Assembly (NCBI GenBank): GCA_009767595.1
Contig: VSDK01010480.1
Coordinates: 930,287 to 994,286, forward strand
DNA length: 64,000 nucleotides
Direction of reading: 5' to 3'
From: Symbiodinium kawagutii
Lineage: Eukaryota; Sar; Dinophyceae; Suessiales; Symbiodiniaceae
Below the pieces are notes generated by a model. The model did no database searches. It saw nothing but the letters and a program-made list of their open reading frames with translations, and had not been told where the DNA came from. Positions 11,637 through 20,313 of the stretch are shown here, piece by piece. Position numbers and translations under genes: made by a program. Position 1 is the first letter of the stretch; the number at the start of each line of letters is the position of its first letter.

Positions 11637-12475
11637 CTGCGAGAGCTGGACAAGGACAGGTGTCTTCTGCCAATCTCCAAGCAATCAATTTGGGTGCCAA
11701 GCCATGGTGGTACCCCCAAAAACATGGGTTTCCTGGGAAAATGAACATTTTTTGGCGGGGCTCATTGGTTACCCTATTTTTTAGCACACACCCAATAGTT
11801 GCCAACAACACATGTGTGATTCACAGTTAGTTCATGGTTCATCGTCATTTTTCCAAGTTGGTGGGTGCCAAACATGCAAATATTGATGGTTCATGAAGAT
11901 AGGCCTTGATGACTAAGGATAATCGACAACTATTGTGGAGGTTATGAGTGTTTCGACAGTCATGATAGGATGATAACCAGCAAGAAGCAACAATAATCAA
12001 CCTCGAGGGCTGTTAAACGGTTAAGTCGAGAAATGGTTATATGATTGGCCAGAAAAACAAAAAACTTGCCGATAAACTGGTAAGTAGCGACTCAACGCGC
12101 AATGACCAACACTGGACTTTGACAACTGAATCGGTGAGGCCAACTTAATAGGAAATCCAGAAACTAATACATAATTGCTTGAGCTTCTCGACGTAAGATG
12201 ACGTAAGTACATCTATTACAGGAATGTTTGCACTGCGATTCGGTCCGTCACCTGTATACCCGTGTTTCAACAATTCTTGACCAGCATGACTTGTTCTCAC
12301 CATTCAGTGTGATTACCACATTGCTTTGACCGCATGAATGGACTACTGGTGCTAGCAACCTCTATGCCGCACTACCATTCGAAAAGATCACCAAACACCT
12401 CAGGAATTTTGCAGAAGAGTTCTCCAAAATGACTTTGGGATGGTAAGTGAGCCACCTCCACAGGAAAAACCTCAC

Positions 12476-12541
12476 CTCCACGTCATCTGGGCTCATGATA
12501 TCCTCCTTGAAATCCAGCGCTTTCAGATGCTGACAGAACTC
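12476..12541 (-). CDS. Formin-like gene, exon: FH2 helix after the signature
   Basis: 66 nt, exactly 22 codons in phase 0, with strong borders (CTGCACAG|G and GAG|GTGAGG). Encodes EFCQHLKALDFKEDIMSPDD then VE, matching the FH2 stretch before the P-T-x-E-E motif. Confidence 0.7.
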
Positions 12542-12667
12542 CTGTGCAGTTGCGAACAGGCCCCGCTAGGCAGCTCGGATGACCGTCACAGCACTGCCAA
12601 CGATTTGTAGCTCCAATTGGTGCTTTGCCTTTGGGAAATTGCTAGGCATGACATGCGGCATGGGTAC

Positions 12668-12809
12668 CTCCCCGAGATCCCATTCGCCCAGTCCTCAGTG
12701 GACACCTGGCAGGCAGACATTCGGTGGGCCATGGTAACTCTATCGGCGTAAGGTGCGTTGGCCACTGCTTTGAACAGCATGTGGCTTTGCCCAAAGCCGT
12801 GGTGCACGG
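12668..12809 (-). CDS. Coding-like island inside the formin-like gene
   Basis: Open frame AVHHGFGQSHMLFKAVANAP then YADRVTMAHRMSACQ, with an acceptor-like TTTTGTAG and GT donors (CAG|GTGTCC or GAG|GTACCC). It lies between two FH2 exons that already join in phase without it, so it is an alternative exon, an intronic relic or chance. Confidence 0.25.
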
Positions 12810-13048
12810 CTACAAAACCGGCGGTTTTCCTAGGCCAAGAATGCGTATTATTGGATGGGCAAATAACTCTAGTGCCAAGGAAGTCACGCTGGTACTCACC
12901 TGAATCACCTGGCCAGTTGGTGAACCTGAATCACCACCTGGTCATCAGGGTTCACCATTTTGCTACTTGAAATCCTCACTGATATGGTGAACAACCTGTC
13001 CATCCATCCTTCGCGTTCAAGGATAGCCACACGCTGGCGAAGGCCCAC

Positions 13049-13110
13049 CTTCAGCTTGCTCATGACGATGGCCAGGTTTTGTGCTCGGGAACCGTCCAAG
13101 ATGCTGATAC
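13049..13110 (-). CDS. Formin-like gene, exon: FH2 core signature
   Basis: 62 nt, acceptor TTTCCAG|G, donor AAG|GTGGGC. Encodes ISILDGSRAQNLAIVMSKLK. This is the most diagnostic FH2 segment (LD-x-x-RAQN-x-xI-x-x-x-LK). The frame also runs on without a splice to GTGAGG at 12980, adding VGLRQRVAILEREG, so the donor is a choice. The GTGGGC site is preferred because the next exon then continues the FH2 pattern in phase. Confidence 0.7.
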
Positions 13111-13993
13111 CTGGAAACGCGACCATGAGTCGAAAAAGAAAGAAGGAGAATCGATAACATCAGTTATAGTTAATTATATGGCTTATCTAAAAGTAGTCTT
13201 AAAAGAGATCAGGATGGCATAGGACGACCGGTGCTTGTTGGGCAGGTTGTCTTTTGAACGGGTTGCTTGGTCGCTTAGTTAGTGACCTGCTTTTGGTTGA
13301 CTTTGGTTGCTGCTTGCCGGTTGATTGTCTATGAGTGCGGGTAAGGGATAGGAGCCAACAATGATAGGCGGTGAGAATTCAGTTTGTTGCGTTCACGGAA
13401 CCCCTGAGTCAGTACTGCGGATTGGTTCCCGCTCAAGATTCAATAAAAATGGATGAAAACCCAACTGGAACCCCAACTTGACCTAACTGATCTGGCAAAG
13501 AAAGTTTGCGAAGAGGTAAACTCATCAACCATCATTAGCCCTTTGTGACAATAGTTTAACCCTTCCTCAAGGAACCATGAATTAGCATTTTTGACGATCG
13601 TAAGCATTCTTAAGCATCTATAAAGCATCATTCAACTATACTATACCGAAGAAGAATCGACCATCATCAACTAATTCTACAAATAGTTGGATTACCATGA
13701 TTGACCATCATTGACCATCATAAACCAGTAGCCAGTCTCAACCATAGCAAGCATAATTTCACCAATGCTTAACCGTTGTTGGATCATCCATTAAGTATCA
13801 ATTCACCCCTCACTGACATTCACTGACGATCATCAACAACAACAAAAACCAGTAAGCATGATCATCCATGATCATTGTCTGTATTCTTGGCTACTGTCCT
13901 CTATATGGCTATGGGATGCTATGGGTCAAGCGAGTTCGCCATCAACACACCGAAGTGTGACCCGAAACCAGGCGTCGGGAAATGCTCCCCCAC

Positions 13994-14025
13994 CTGCTGG
14001 CCGTTTGGCCAGGCCGGACTTCCTC
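13994..14025 (-). CDS. Formin-like gene, micro-exon after the LINE-bearing intron
   Basis: 32 nt, acceptor GCTCAG|G, donor CAG|GTGGGG. Encodes RKSGLAKRPA in the one phase that joins both neighbours. A Lys-rich linker is expected here in FH2. The plus strand of the same island is also open (CDPKPGVGKCSPTCW), so this is the weakest exon of the chain. Confidence 0.35.
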
Positions 14026-14715
14026 CTGAGCTCCGGCAGACCCGAAGGATCAACGAAGGATCAACGAAGGATCAACGACTTTCATCATGACCCGCCTGCG
14101 GAGGCCATGATGAACGTCAAATAGTGGTTGATGATAGTCAAATGACCAGCTATCTTCACGCACAATTTTTTGACTCGCCATTATCAACGATGAGCAGTTG
14201 GTCATTCATTCCAAGTTGGTTCGTGGCCATTACGAAGCATGTTGAAGCTTGATCAACCGTTGTATTCTGGCGCAGCATTGCCACCGTGGTTGGTTCCTTT
14301 AATCATGGTGATCATCATCTGATCAGCAGTTGGTTTATTCGAGATTGTCAGCCATTCATGATCCAAGCTGTTCATCAGTGGTGGGTTAGTCACTGATTAG
14401 TTGATCAACAGTTGTAAATCTGATCCCAGCTGACCAATTGATAACTATTGATCAGTTCATGGAAATCAACTGCCATTTTTTGATAGCTGGCTGGTCGTTA
14501 TCACTTGTCAACCACTACTGAACGCTTGACCCTTGCCAGCAACTGCTGCATGGTGAGTGCTGGTTGCTGTCAAGCAATCACGGTTTGTACCGGTTGATAA
14601 CCATTCAGTGACCATTCTGGTCAATAACCAGCTGGTTGATACCATTACAATTAGCTATTCTGGCTAATGGTTTGTCAACTACCGGCTAACAGCTGTTAGT
14701 CATGCTCAATAATCT
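14026..14715. other. No gene seen; intronic sequence left of the LINE
   Basis: Runs of TGATCAGCAGTTGG and GGTTGATAACC words. Lies in the putative intron that received the retrotransposon. Confidence 0.5.
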
Positions 14716-14760
14716 CGCTGGTGGTTTGAAACCCCATTTAAAAAAGCTTGTCAACCAACC
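14716..14760. mobile_element. Left half of a family B inverted-repeat element, split by the LINE
   Basis: GCTGGTGGTTTGAAACCCC followed by A-rich sequence and GCTTGTCAACCAACC matches the left half of the intact copies at 31605-31718 and 42953-43063. The right half continues at 25062. Confidence 0.7.
14746..14760. repeat. Target-site duplication, 3' side of the LINE
   Basis: GCTTGTCAACCAACC is identical to 25062-25076. It lies directly next to the 3' end of the minus-strand element. The sequence to its left (from about 14716) matches the left half of repeat family B. Confidence 0.92.
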
Positions 14761-14829
14761 GCGCACTTCTCCATCAGCCTCCCCCCAGCCGTGGCGAAAG
14801 GGAAGCTGTCTTGTCCCAAGAGCTGGTAT
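14761..14829 (-). other. 3' UTR / terminus of the LINE, no poly(A)
   Basis: 69 nt between the ORF2 stop (TGA at 14830-14832) and the target-site duplication. GC-rich, ending GGAGAAGTGCGC in RNA sense. There is no A-run or simple-repeat tail, so reverse transcription probably starts on a specific 3' sequence, as in some LINE clades. Confidence 0.6.
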
Positions 14830-17800
14830 TCAGCCCCGTCTCAAATGCCTCACCTGGAGCTGTGCCTGGTGGGTCCTGAAAAGACGTGCAGATAGAGGTT
14901 GCTGTGTCACTTCACTGTCATCTGGCCAGGACTCGTAAACAATACCAGTAGGCAGTGAAGGCAAAAAGGAAAGATTAGTCGTGCCAGCAGGAAAATTACG
15001 ATGAAGAATGTCCACCACCTGGTCCTGGTAAGGAAATCGTGGCCGAGTAGCCAATCCAGCCATACGAATCCCAGAACCATAAATCATCAAAGATCGCGTT
15101 TTTCCCCCTTTGAGAGAGGGTGCCACTGCTTGAGGAATAAGACTTTGAAATTGGACGGTCATCTGCTGGACCACCCGTGCCTGCTCTCCAAGAGTTATCC
15201 CCAAAGCGTGAGCTTGCTCCACCGTCTGCGGTTGATGAAGCCAGTCCACCTCATCACTATCACGTCTGCGCACTGGCAGCCAGCAGCCATGAATGATAGC
15301 AACTGAGATGGCAATTTCTGCCCAGGCAATGCCCATGCTACTAAACTCCTCCTGACATGCTTGGAAAAATTCCCGCAATGATGTCATACAATGCATTCCC
15401 CAAGAGCTCGCTGTCAACCACTGGACCTGCAGCTCAGCCGGAAAAGTCCAGTCCGTGACTGGATCCCAGTGTTTCGCCTGAACCAGAATGTCCTGTGGTG
15501 CCGGTACACACTGATCATGGATCGTTTCACGATCCCCAGCGCGCGTCCTAGCAGTTTGCAGTTGTACCAAATACTGAAACAGTTGCAAAAAGAACTGACG
15601 TGTCTCCTCCATGTTACGTATAGCTTCCTCCAGTTGAGTCGCAATAGCTGGGAACAGACACCTGTTCGCAGTGACTGCAGCAACATCAGCACAATGGTTG
15701 CCCAATGCTTCATAGAGAGACATCGAATCGTCAATTTTCCCCAAGTCCTGATGAGCCTTGACCTTACGTGTGTCATGTGTAGGAAGCAGCACAGCCTGTA
15801 ATTGTTGCAGCAAGTCGATGTCTGAATGCAAAGCCAAATCCGGTGTGAGGAGCCCTCGCTTAAGTCTTTGAACCCATCCATGAACAAAGCTACTGTCAGT
15901 AACTACAATAGCCCGAGCAAAGTGTTGAAAAACCCAAATGGCTGCTTGCAGTTCGGCTCGATGAATAACCTGTCGGCCAGGCAACCTGGCCACTGCTACC
16001 TTGACCAAAGAAGGCGGCATTACAGCAGTGGAACGGAAAGCTTCTGCATGGTGAATACGCTCGGCATCAGACATGGCAAGATCAACCACCACGCTGTAAC
16101 TGGCATGGCGACACTGTGGCATATGAGGCGCAAATGCACTACCATCTGTATAGAACACAACGGCTTGATCAGGAAACTGGTGGTTGATGGCCTGCACAAC
16201 TGCATCTGTGACTACTGGACTAGGCATAGAGTAGTGCAGCACTCGACGAAAATAGGCCTGCGGGTCCACCCTGGGGGCTGGGAGTTCACACAAAAAGGCA
16301 AAATCTGCCTCCAAATCCTGCAGGATCTCAGCATAAGAAGCTCGCTCTGCAGCAAAATTCGGACAGCTTAACAGCCTGTGACTACGAGTATCGGACTCGC
16401 CACAGAAAACACACTCATCTGTCTCCGTGGGGTCCCAGCGAGCTTGTTGCCATTTGGTTTGAAAGCCGCCTGCAATCTCTCTGATAAGCATCAAGCGCTC
16501 CCCATCTGCAAAAGTGCGCAGGAGACTGATGGTCATTTCCCTGTCAACAGGTGCAAACCTGCCAATCCACTTTCGGTCACATTGCAACACCAGGAGGTGT
16601 TGCTGCCATTCCAAAACAAGAAATTCTTTCAGTGTTTCATACGGTGTAGTTAGCAGATTGAGTTGAATGACATTGTCAACCACCAAATCACCCTGAGCAT
16701 TGCAAGAGAGCCCTACTCGCAGCAAATACTCACGTAACGCAGAGGCCGGGCCATGAACATGAAACTGTCGTGACTCTCTGGAGAGAATGTGCAGGAAATC
16801 TTTGACCGTATCTGGTGAAGATTTGGCCAGAAATATCTTGGCTTGTTTCACAGATGCCAGAATGACATACAGGAGAGGATCATACAAGTCACTATCCAAG
16901 ATATGAAGGACAATGGCAGAGTTAACCGAGTGACTCGCTGAACCCAACACCGCATTTGCAATCTGAGTGCGCAAGGATGTCAGTTGAGTCTGAGAGACCA
17001 GCTGCAGTTCACAACCGTAAAACGCCACAGGATATATACTGCTTTTGAGCATATGCAGTTTAGTGCTGATCCCCCATTTCTTCTTCTGCAGTCTCGCAAG
17101 CCTCTCCTTGGCAGATTGGAACCTGTCAAGCAATTTGCCCATAATTGTGCGAGAATTGTATGCAATTTGACAACCCAAGTCACAGGCAGTGGCACGCACG
17201 TGGAAATGTTCCTGCGAGGTATGTGTTTGAAGCGCTCTCATCAAGGCATCAACTCCCTGACCATCGGAAGACCACAACCAAGTCTTGTGCCAGTCGATTT
17301 GTAGTCCCATCCAGGCACAAAAATCAACCGTGAAACGGACAGCGGTGTCATGAACATGGTGGGGACCCCACCACGTCCAATTATCGGCGTACCCGGAAGC
17401 ATCTAAGCCCGGGGCAACTTCCAGCAATCCGCTAACCCAGGCCGTAGCAATCACGATCATACTGACAACACTAAATGCATCTCCTTCCGGAGCACCAGTA
17501 GTTGACCCAGTAGTTTCACTTGCATAACCATCAAGGTCCCAAAATCGTGACAAGGATTGCAAGGAATTGAACCAGAACTCCAAAAGGTCAGAAGGAAAAC
17601 CCATAAGATGCATCAAAGCCAGTAACCTCCGTCGGTTAATCGTGTTGAAGCACTTGGTGAGATCCAGTGTTAGTCCTTGTATGGATCGATGAGTCGCCTT
17701 AGCAACCTCGAGGGCCCATTGTTGTGTAAACACGGCAGCATAAGCACCTCTGTGAGGGAGCAACCCCGTTACCTGACGAGGGATTGCTTCATGGAAATGC

Positions 17801-20256
17801 TGAACAAGAGCAGTGCATGTCACCCGTGACCAGATGCGATAGATGGTAGCAAGGATGGTGATGGGCCGGCTATCATGTGGTCCTATGGAAAGATGCTTCT
17901 TGGAGAGTGGCACTGTACGTGCAATCATCATCCAATCAGGGAATTCAGTCTGTCCAACCACCAACTTTCGCAGAACATCAATGGCCACCGATGGAAGTTG
18001 CTTCAGTTCAGAGAAAGCAATGCCATCAACTCCTGGTGACGAATGAGATTTCGATTGGCGTACTGCCTCAAGCCATGCCTCTAAGGTATGAGGGTTCTGC
18101 CAGTTGGTCCAATCAATTCGTGGTAAAGCATGCTGCAGTAAGGGTATTACTCTATCATCAACATCAACAACATGGCTGAAGGCACTTGGGGCATCCCGCT
18201 GCCAGAATTGCTTCCAGTAGTCTGTTAACTGCATGCTGACAACTGCTGGTTCCATGTGATGCACTGTTTGGGTCACTCGAACACAATCTGGCAGAGCAGC
18301 TTGTTGCCACTGCTCCACTTGCAAAGAGTGCAAATCTTGACCTAACAACCGAACTGGAACCGAATCAACAAAGATCTCATGGTGTGAGGTGTAGGCATTA
18401 GCTTTATCAAGGTATAATCGCACCACCTCATGTTCTTGAACAGGAATGGCCTCCTCATCCAAAAATGTTTGTGTGAAGCGAAAAGGTGGGAATCCGGGAC
18501 CCTTGACCTCCGAGAAAGCCTTCTTGCTATGGCCATCCTTCACATCTGTTTGGTGTTGATACTTACGCAAGGCAGCCCTGAGATGGTGTTCTCTGTGGAG
18601 CTGATGATCTAGAGCAAATCGTAGATGTTGTTGCAGTTCACACAACCAGGCATGAGAGGGACAATATCGAGGGCAGGGGGCAAGTTCCGGAATGAGTTGA
18701 ACCCACTGCACAAACGATCTACCCAGGACCAGCTGCTCACAAATGGTCTTCCACTCTGTTTCAAGTTGTGGCAACAATTGAGGTTTGACCGAACTCTTGA
18801 CCACGCATCTGCTCAAAGATTCAATTCTCCTAACTTGTTTCACCAAACGTCTGCTCTGGAAAGTGATAGGTTCATCTTTAGGTGCAAAATCACCCGGTCT
18901 GGAGGCCTTGACCAGAGGCACAGGTGGGCACAACACTCGCTTGATAGGTTTGCATCTACCCTTACAACGACGAGGCAGGCCCTGAGGCAATTGCAAGTGA
19001 GGTTGGGCAACAGCCTCCTCCTGCAAAGTAACATGTACCAACTTTTCAACCTGTTGTCCCCACTCCTGCAATGAAGCAGGTTCCGTCGTGAAGAAATGGT
19101 GTTGTTGCTCTACTGCACACAAGTCATCATGGTGAACGCCAAACTGCAACCACGTTTGGGGATATCGAATCTTCGGAACATAATGACTGAGCTCTGGTAC
19201 TCGTACATCAAAGAAAACCGGATCATGACTATCAAACATCCCCGTCTTATCAACCCGGATGTTGTGAATCAAGGGAATCAGTGCTGGATGCAACAGTCCA
19301 TTGTCCGGTCTGGTAGCCTCCTTACAAGTGCATGGCATCTGGGCACCATGGTGCTGTTCATACAACTGGTCCAAGGATGCATAGCCCAAGGCCTCTAGGT
19401 GGTTCCACACTTCCAACGTGGTGACATCAAGGTTGAAGTCACCAAGAAACATGGCAGGCAAAGGAAGTCGAGTGGATTGCTGAACCGCATGATGCATGAG
19501 TGAGTCTGTGAAAGCACGATGTCCCGGATTATTCGAAGCTTTGCCATAGATGACAAAAACTTGCACCCACATGATACCAAGCTTGACCACGGTGGGGATA
19601 AGTCTGGCGTCAAACTCCCAATTCGGATGGTGCTCTCTCCATGGTTTGCGTGCAGGGAGAACAGTATGAACAGAAACCCCAGAGGCTTGACCCCTCTGAG
19701 TGACATCACCTGACAACTGATGATGATGCGCCCCGACCGGTGTAGACCATAATGACTTCATCTTGAGCTTCTGCAAAAACACACCAAAGCTACGCTGCAC
19801 AAAGGAAGTGGCTGAGTTTTCTGCACAGCATATCACATGGGCTTGGCATGTTTGAATCAAGCTCTGGAAAACATGTTGTTTATTAGCAAGAGAAGTGGGG
19901 TTGACCAGCGAGAAACGAACCGCTGATCGCAGAGGACCTGGGTGGGCCGCCTCCCCGATTCTACATGCTCTCAAAGGCAATGGACGGTGCAAGTTCCCCC
20001 AAGGGAAGTGCTTCTGCATGGCAAAATCCTGATCTGGCATTGGAACATGGACAGCAACCTCAAATCTCCAAAGGCAAATTATCATGAGTCCTAAAAATAC
20101 ACAGGATCGAATGAGAAGGTGATAATGAACGAATGGGCAAAGATGAAGCATTCGATACTGCGCAAACCAAAAGATGATTGAGAAAAAGCTCTGGCCAGTC
20201 CTCAAAGAACGGCGATTCCCCCACATTCTCCCCTTCAAGCAGCAATAACCCAACAT
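14830..20256 (-). CDS. LINE ORF2: endonuclease - reverse transcriptase - RNase H
   Basis: 1808 aa. N-terminal 100 residues are Leu/Phe/Arg-rich and end in CRIGEAAHPGP. The APE-like endonuclease spans about 112-355 (Asn119, Glu146 in CAENSA, GDFNLD 272-277, SHDP 343-346). Reverse transcriptase spans about 735-1090: motif A LTLDLTKCF (Asp865), motif B GAPEGDAFS (921-929), motif C YADN (956-959, Asn instead of the usual second Asp). A CCHC-type knuckle lies at C1282-x2-C1285-x7-H1293-x4-C1298. RNase H1 spans about 1362-1530 (Asp1371, Glu1435, Asp1454, His1502, Asp1524). Residues 1590-1808 are unrecognised. The product should nick the target and reverse-transcribe the element RNA in the nucleus. 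The ORF has no internal stop and lies in frame with ORF1, 18 codons past its TGA. The listed ATG is the first in frame; initiation or readthrough from upstream is possible. Confidence 0.94.
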   Translation of the reverse strand: MLGYCCLKGRMWGNRRSLRTGQSFFSIIFWFAQYRMLHLCPFVHYHLLIRSCVFLGLMIICLWRFEVAVHVPMPDQDFAMQKHFPWGNLHRPLPLRACRIGEAAHPGPLRSAVRFSLVNPTSLANKQHVFQSLIQTCQAHVICCAENSATSFVQRSFGVFLQKLKMKSLWSTPVGAHHHQLSGDVTQRGQASGVSVHTVLPARKPWREHHPNWEFDARLIPTVVKLGIMWVQVFVIYGKASNNPGHRAFTDSLMHHAVQQSTRLPLPAMFLGDFNLDVTTLEVWNHLEALGYASLDQLYEQHHGAQMPCTCKEATRPDNGLLHPALIPLIHNIRVDKTGMFDSHDPVFFDVRVPELSHYVPKIRYPQTWLQFGVHHDDLCAVEQQHHFFTTEPASLQEWGQQVEKLVHVTLQEEAVAQPHLQLPQGLPRRCKGRCKPIKRVLCPPVPLVKASRPGDFAPKDEPITFQSRRLVKQVRRIESLSRCVVKSSVKPQLLPQLETEWKTICEQLVLGRSFVQWVQLIPELAPCPRYCPSHAWLCELQQHLRFALDHQLHREHHLRAALRKYQHQTDVKDGHSKKAFSEVKGPGFPPFRFTQTFLDEEAIPVQEHEVVRLYLDKANAYTSHHEIFVDSVPVRLLGQDLHSLQVEQWQQAALPDCVRVTQTVHHMEPAVVSMQLTDYWKQFWQRDAPSAFSHVVDVDDRVIPLLQHALPRIDWTNWQNPHTLEAWLEAVRQSKSHSSPGVDGIAFSELKQLPSVAIDVLRKLVVGQTEFPDWMMIARTVPLSKKHLSIGPHDSRPITILATIYRIWSRVTCTALVQHFHEAIPRQVTGLLPHRGAYAAVFTQQWALEVAKATHRSIQGLTLDLTKCFNTINRRRLLALMHLMGFPSDLLEFWFNSLQSLSRFWDLDGYASETTGSTTGAPEGDAFSVVSMIVIATAWVSGLLEVAPGLDASGYADNWTWWGPHHVHDTAVRFTVDFCAWMGLQIDWHKTWLWSSDGQGVDALMRALQTHTSQEHFHVRATACDLGCQIAYNSRTIMGKLLDRFQSAKERLARLQKKKWGISTKLHMLKSSIYPVAFYGCELQLVSQTQLTSLRTQIANAVLGSASHSVNSAIVLHILDSDLYDPLLYVILASVKQAKIFLAKSSPDTVKDFLHILSRESRQFHVHGPASALREYLLRVGLSCNAQGDLVVDNVIQLNLLTTPYETLKEFLVLEWQQHLLVLQCDRKWIGRFAPVDREMTISLLRTFADGERLMLIREIAGGFQTKWQQARWDPTETDECVFCGESDTRSHRLLSCPNFAAERASYAEILQDLEADFAFLCELPAPRVDPQAYFRRVLHYSMPSPVVTDAVVQAINHQFPDQAVVFYTDGSAFAPHMPQCRHASYSVVVDLAMSDAERIHHAEAFRSTAVMPPSLVKVAVARLPGRQVIHRAELQAAIWVFQHFARAIVVTDSSFVHGWVQRLKRGLLTPDLALHSDIDLLQQLQAVLLPTHDTRKVKAHQDLGKIDDSMSLYEALGNHCADVAAVTANRCLFPAIATQLEEAIRNMEETRQFFLQLFQYLVQLQTARTRAGDRETIHDQCVPAPQDILVQAKHWDPVTDWTFPAELQVQWLTASSWGMHCMTSLREFFQACQEEFSSMGIAWAEIAISVAIIHGCWLPVRRRDSDEVDWLHQPQTVEQAHALGITLGEQARVVQQMTVQFQSLIPQAVAPSLKGGKTRSLMIYGSGIRMAGLATRPRFPYQDQVVDILHRNFPAGTTNLSFLPSLPTGIVYESWPDDSEVTQQPLSARLFRTHQAQLQVRHLRRG

Positions 20257-20313
20257 ACTGGAAGAGGTTTTGAATGCGAAAAAGGTATCCCCTAGGCTCT
20301 GGATGGAGTGTCA
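20257..20313 (-). promoter_or_regulatory. ORF1-ORF2 junction: in-frame single TGA and ATGA overlap
   Basis: ORF1 ends ATG-GAA-TGA-CAC. Eighteen sense codons follow in the same frame before the ORF2 ATG at 20256, so readthrough of one TGA would join both ORFs into about 3386 residues. The TGA also overlaps an ATG (ATGA) that opens a different frame of 84 codons ending at 20060. Two ways to make ORF2 are therefore visible: stop readthrough or reinitiation. The sequence does not decide between them. Confidence 0.6.

Noticed and set aside
13858..14124. Plus-strand ORF with a signal-peptide-like start and CDPKPGVGKCSPTCW
   Set aside because: Plausible composition, but no plus-strand neighbour joins it. 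The same island holds a minus micro-exon that fits the formin-like phase chain. Kept only as an alternative.
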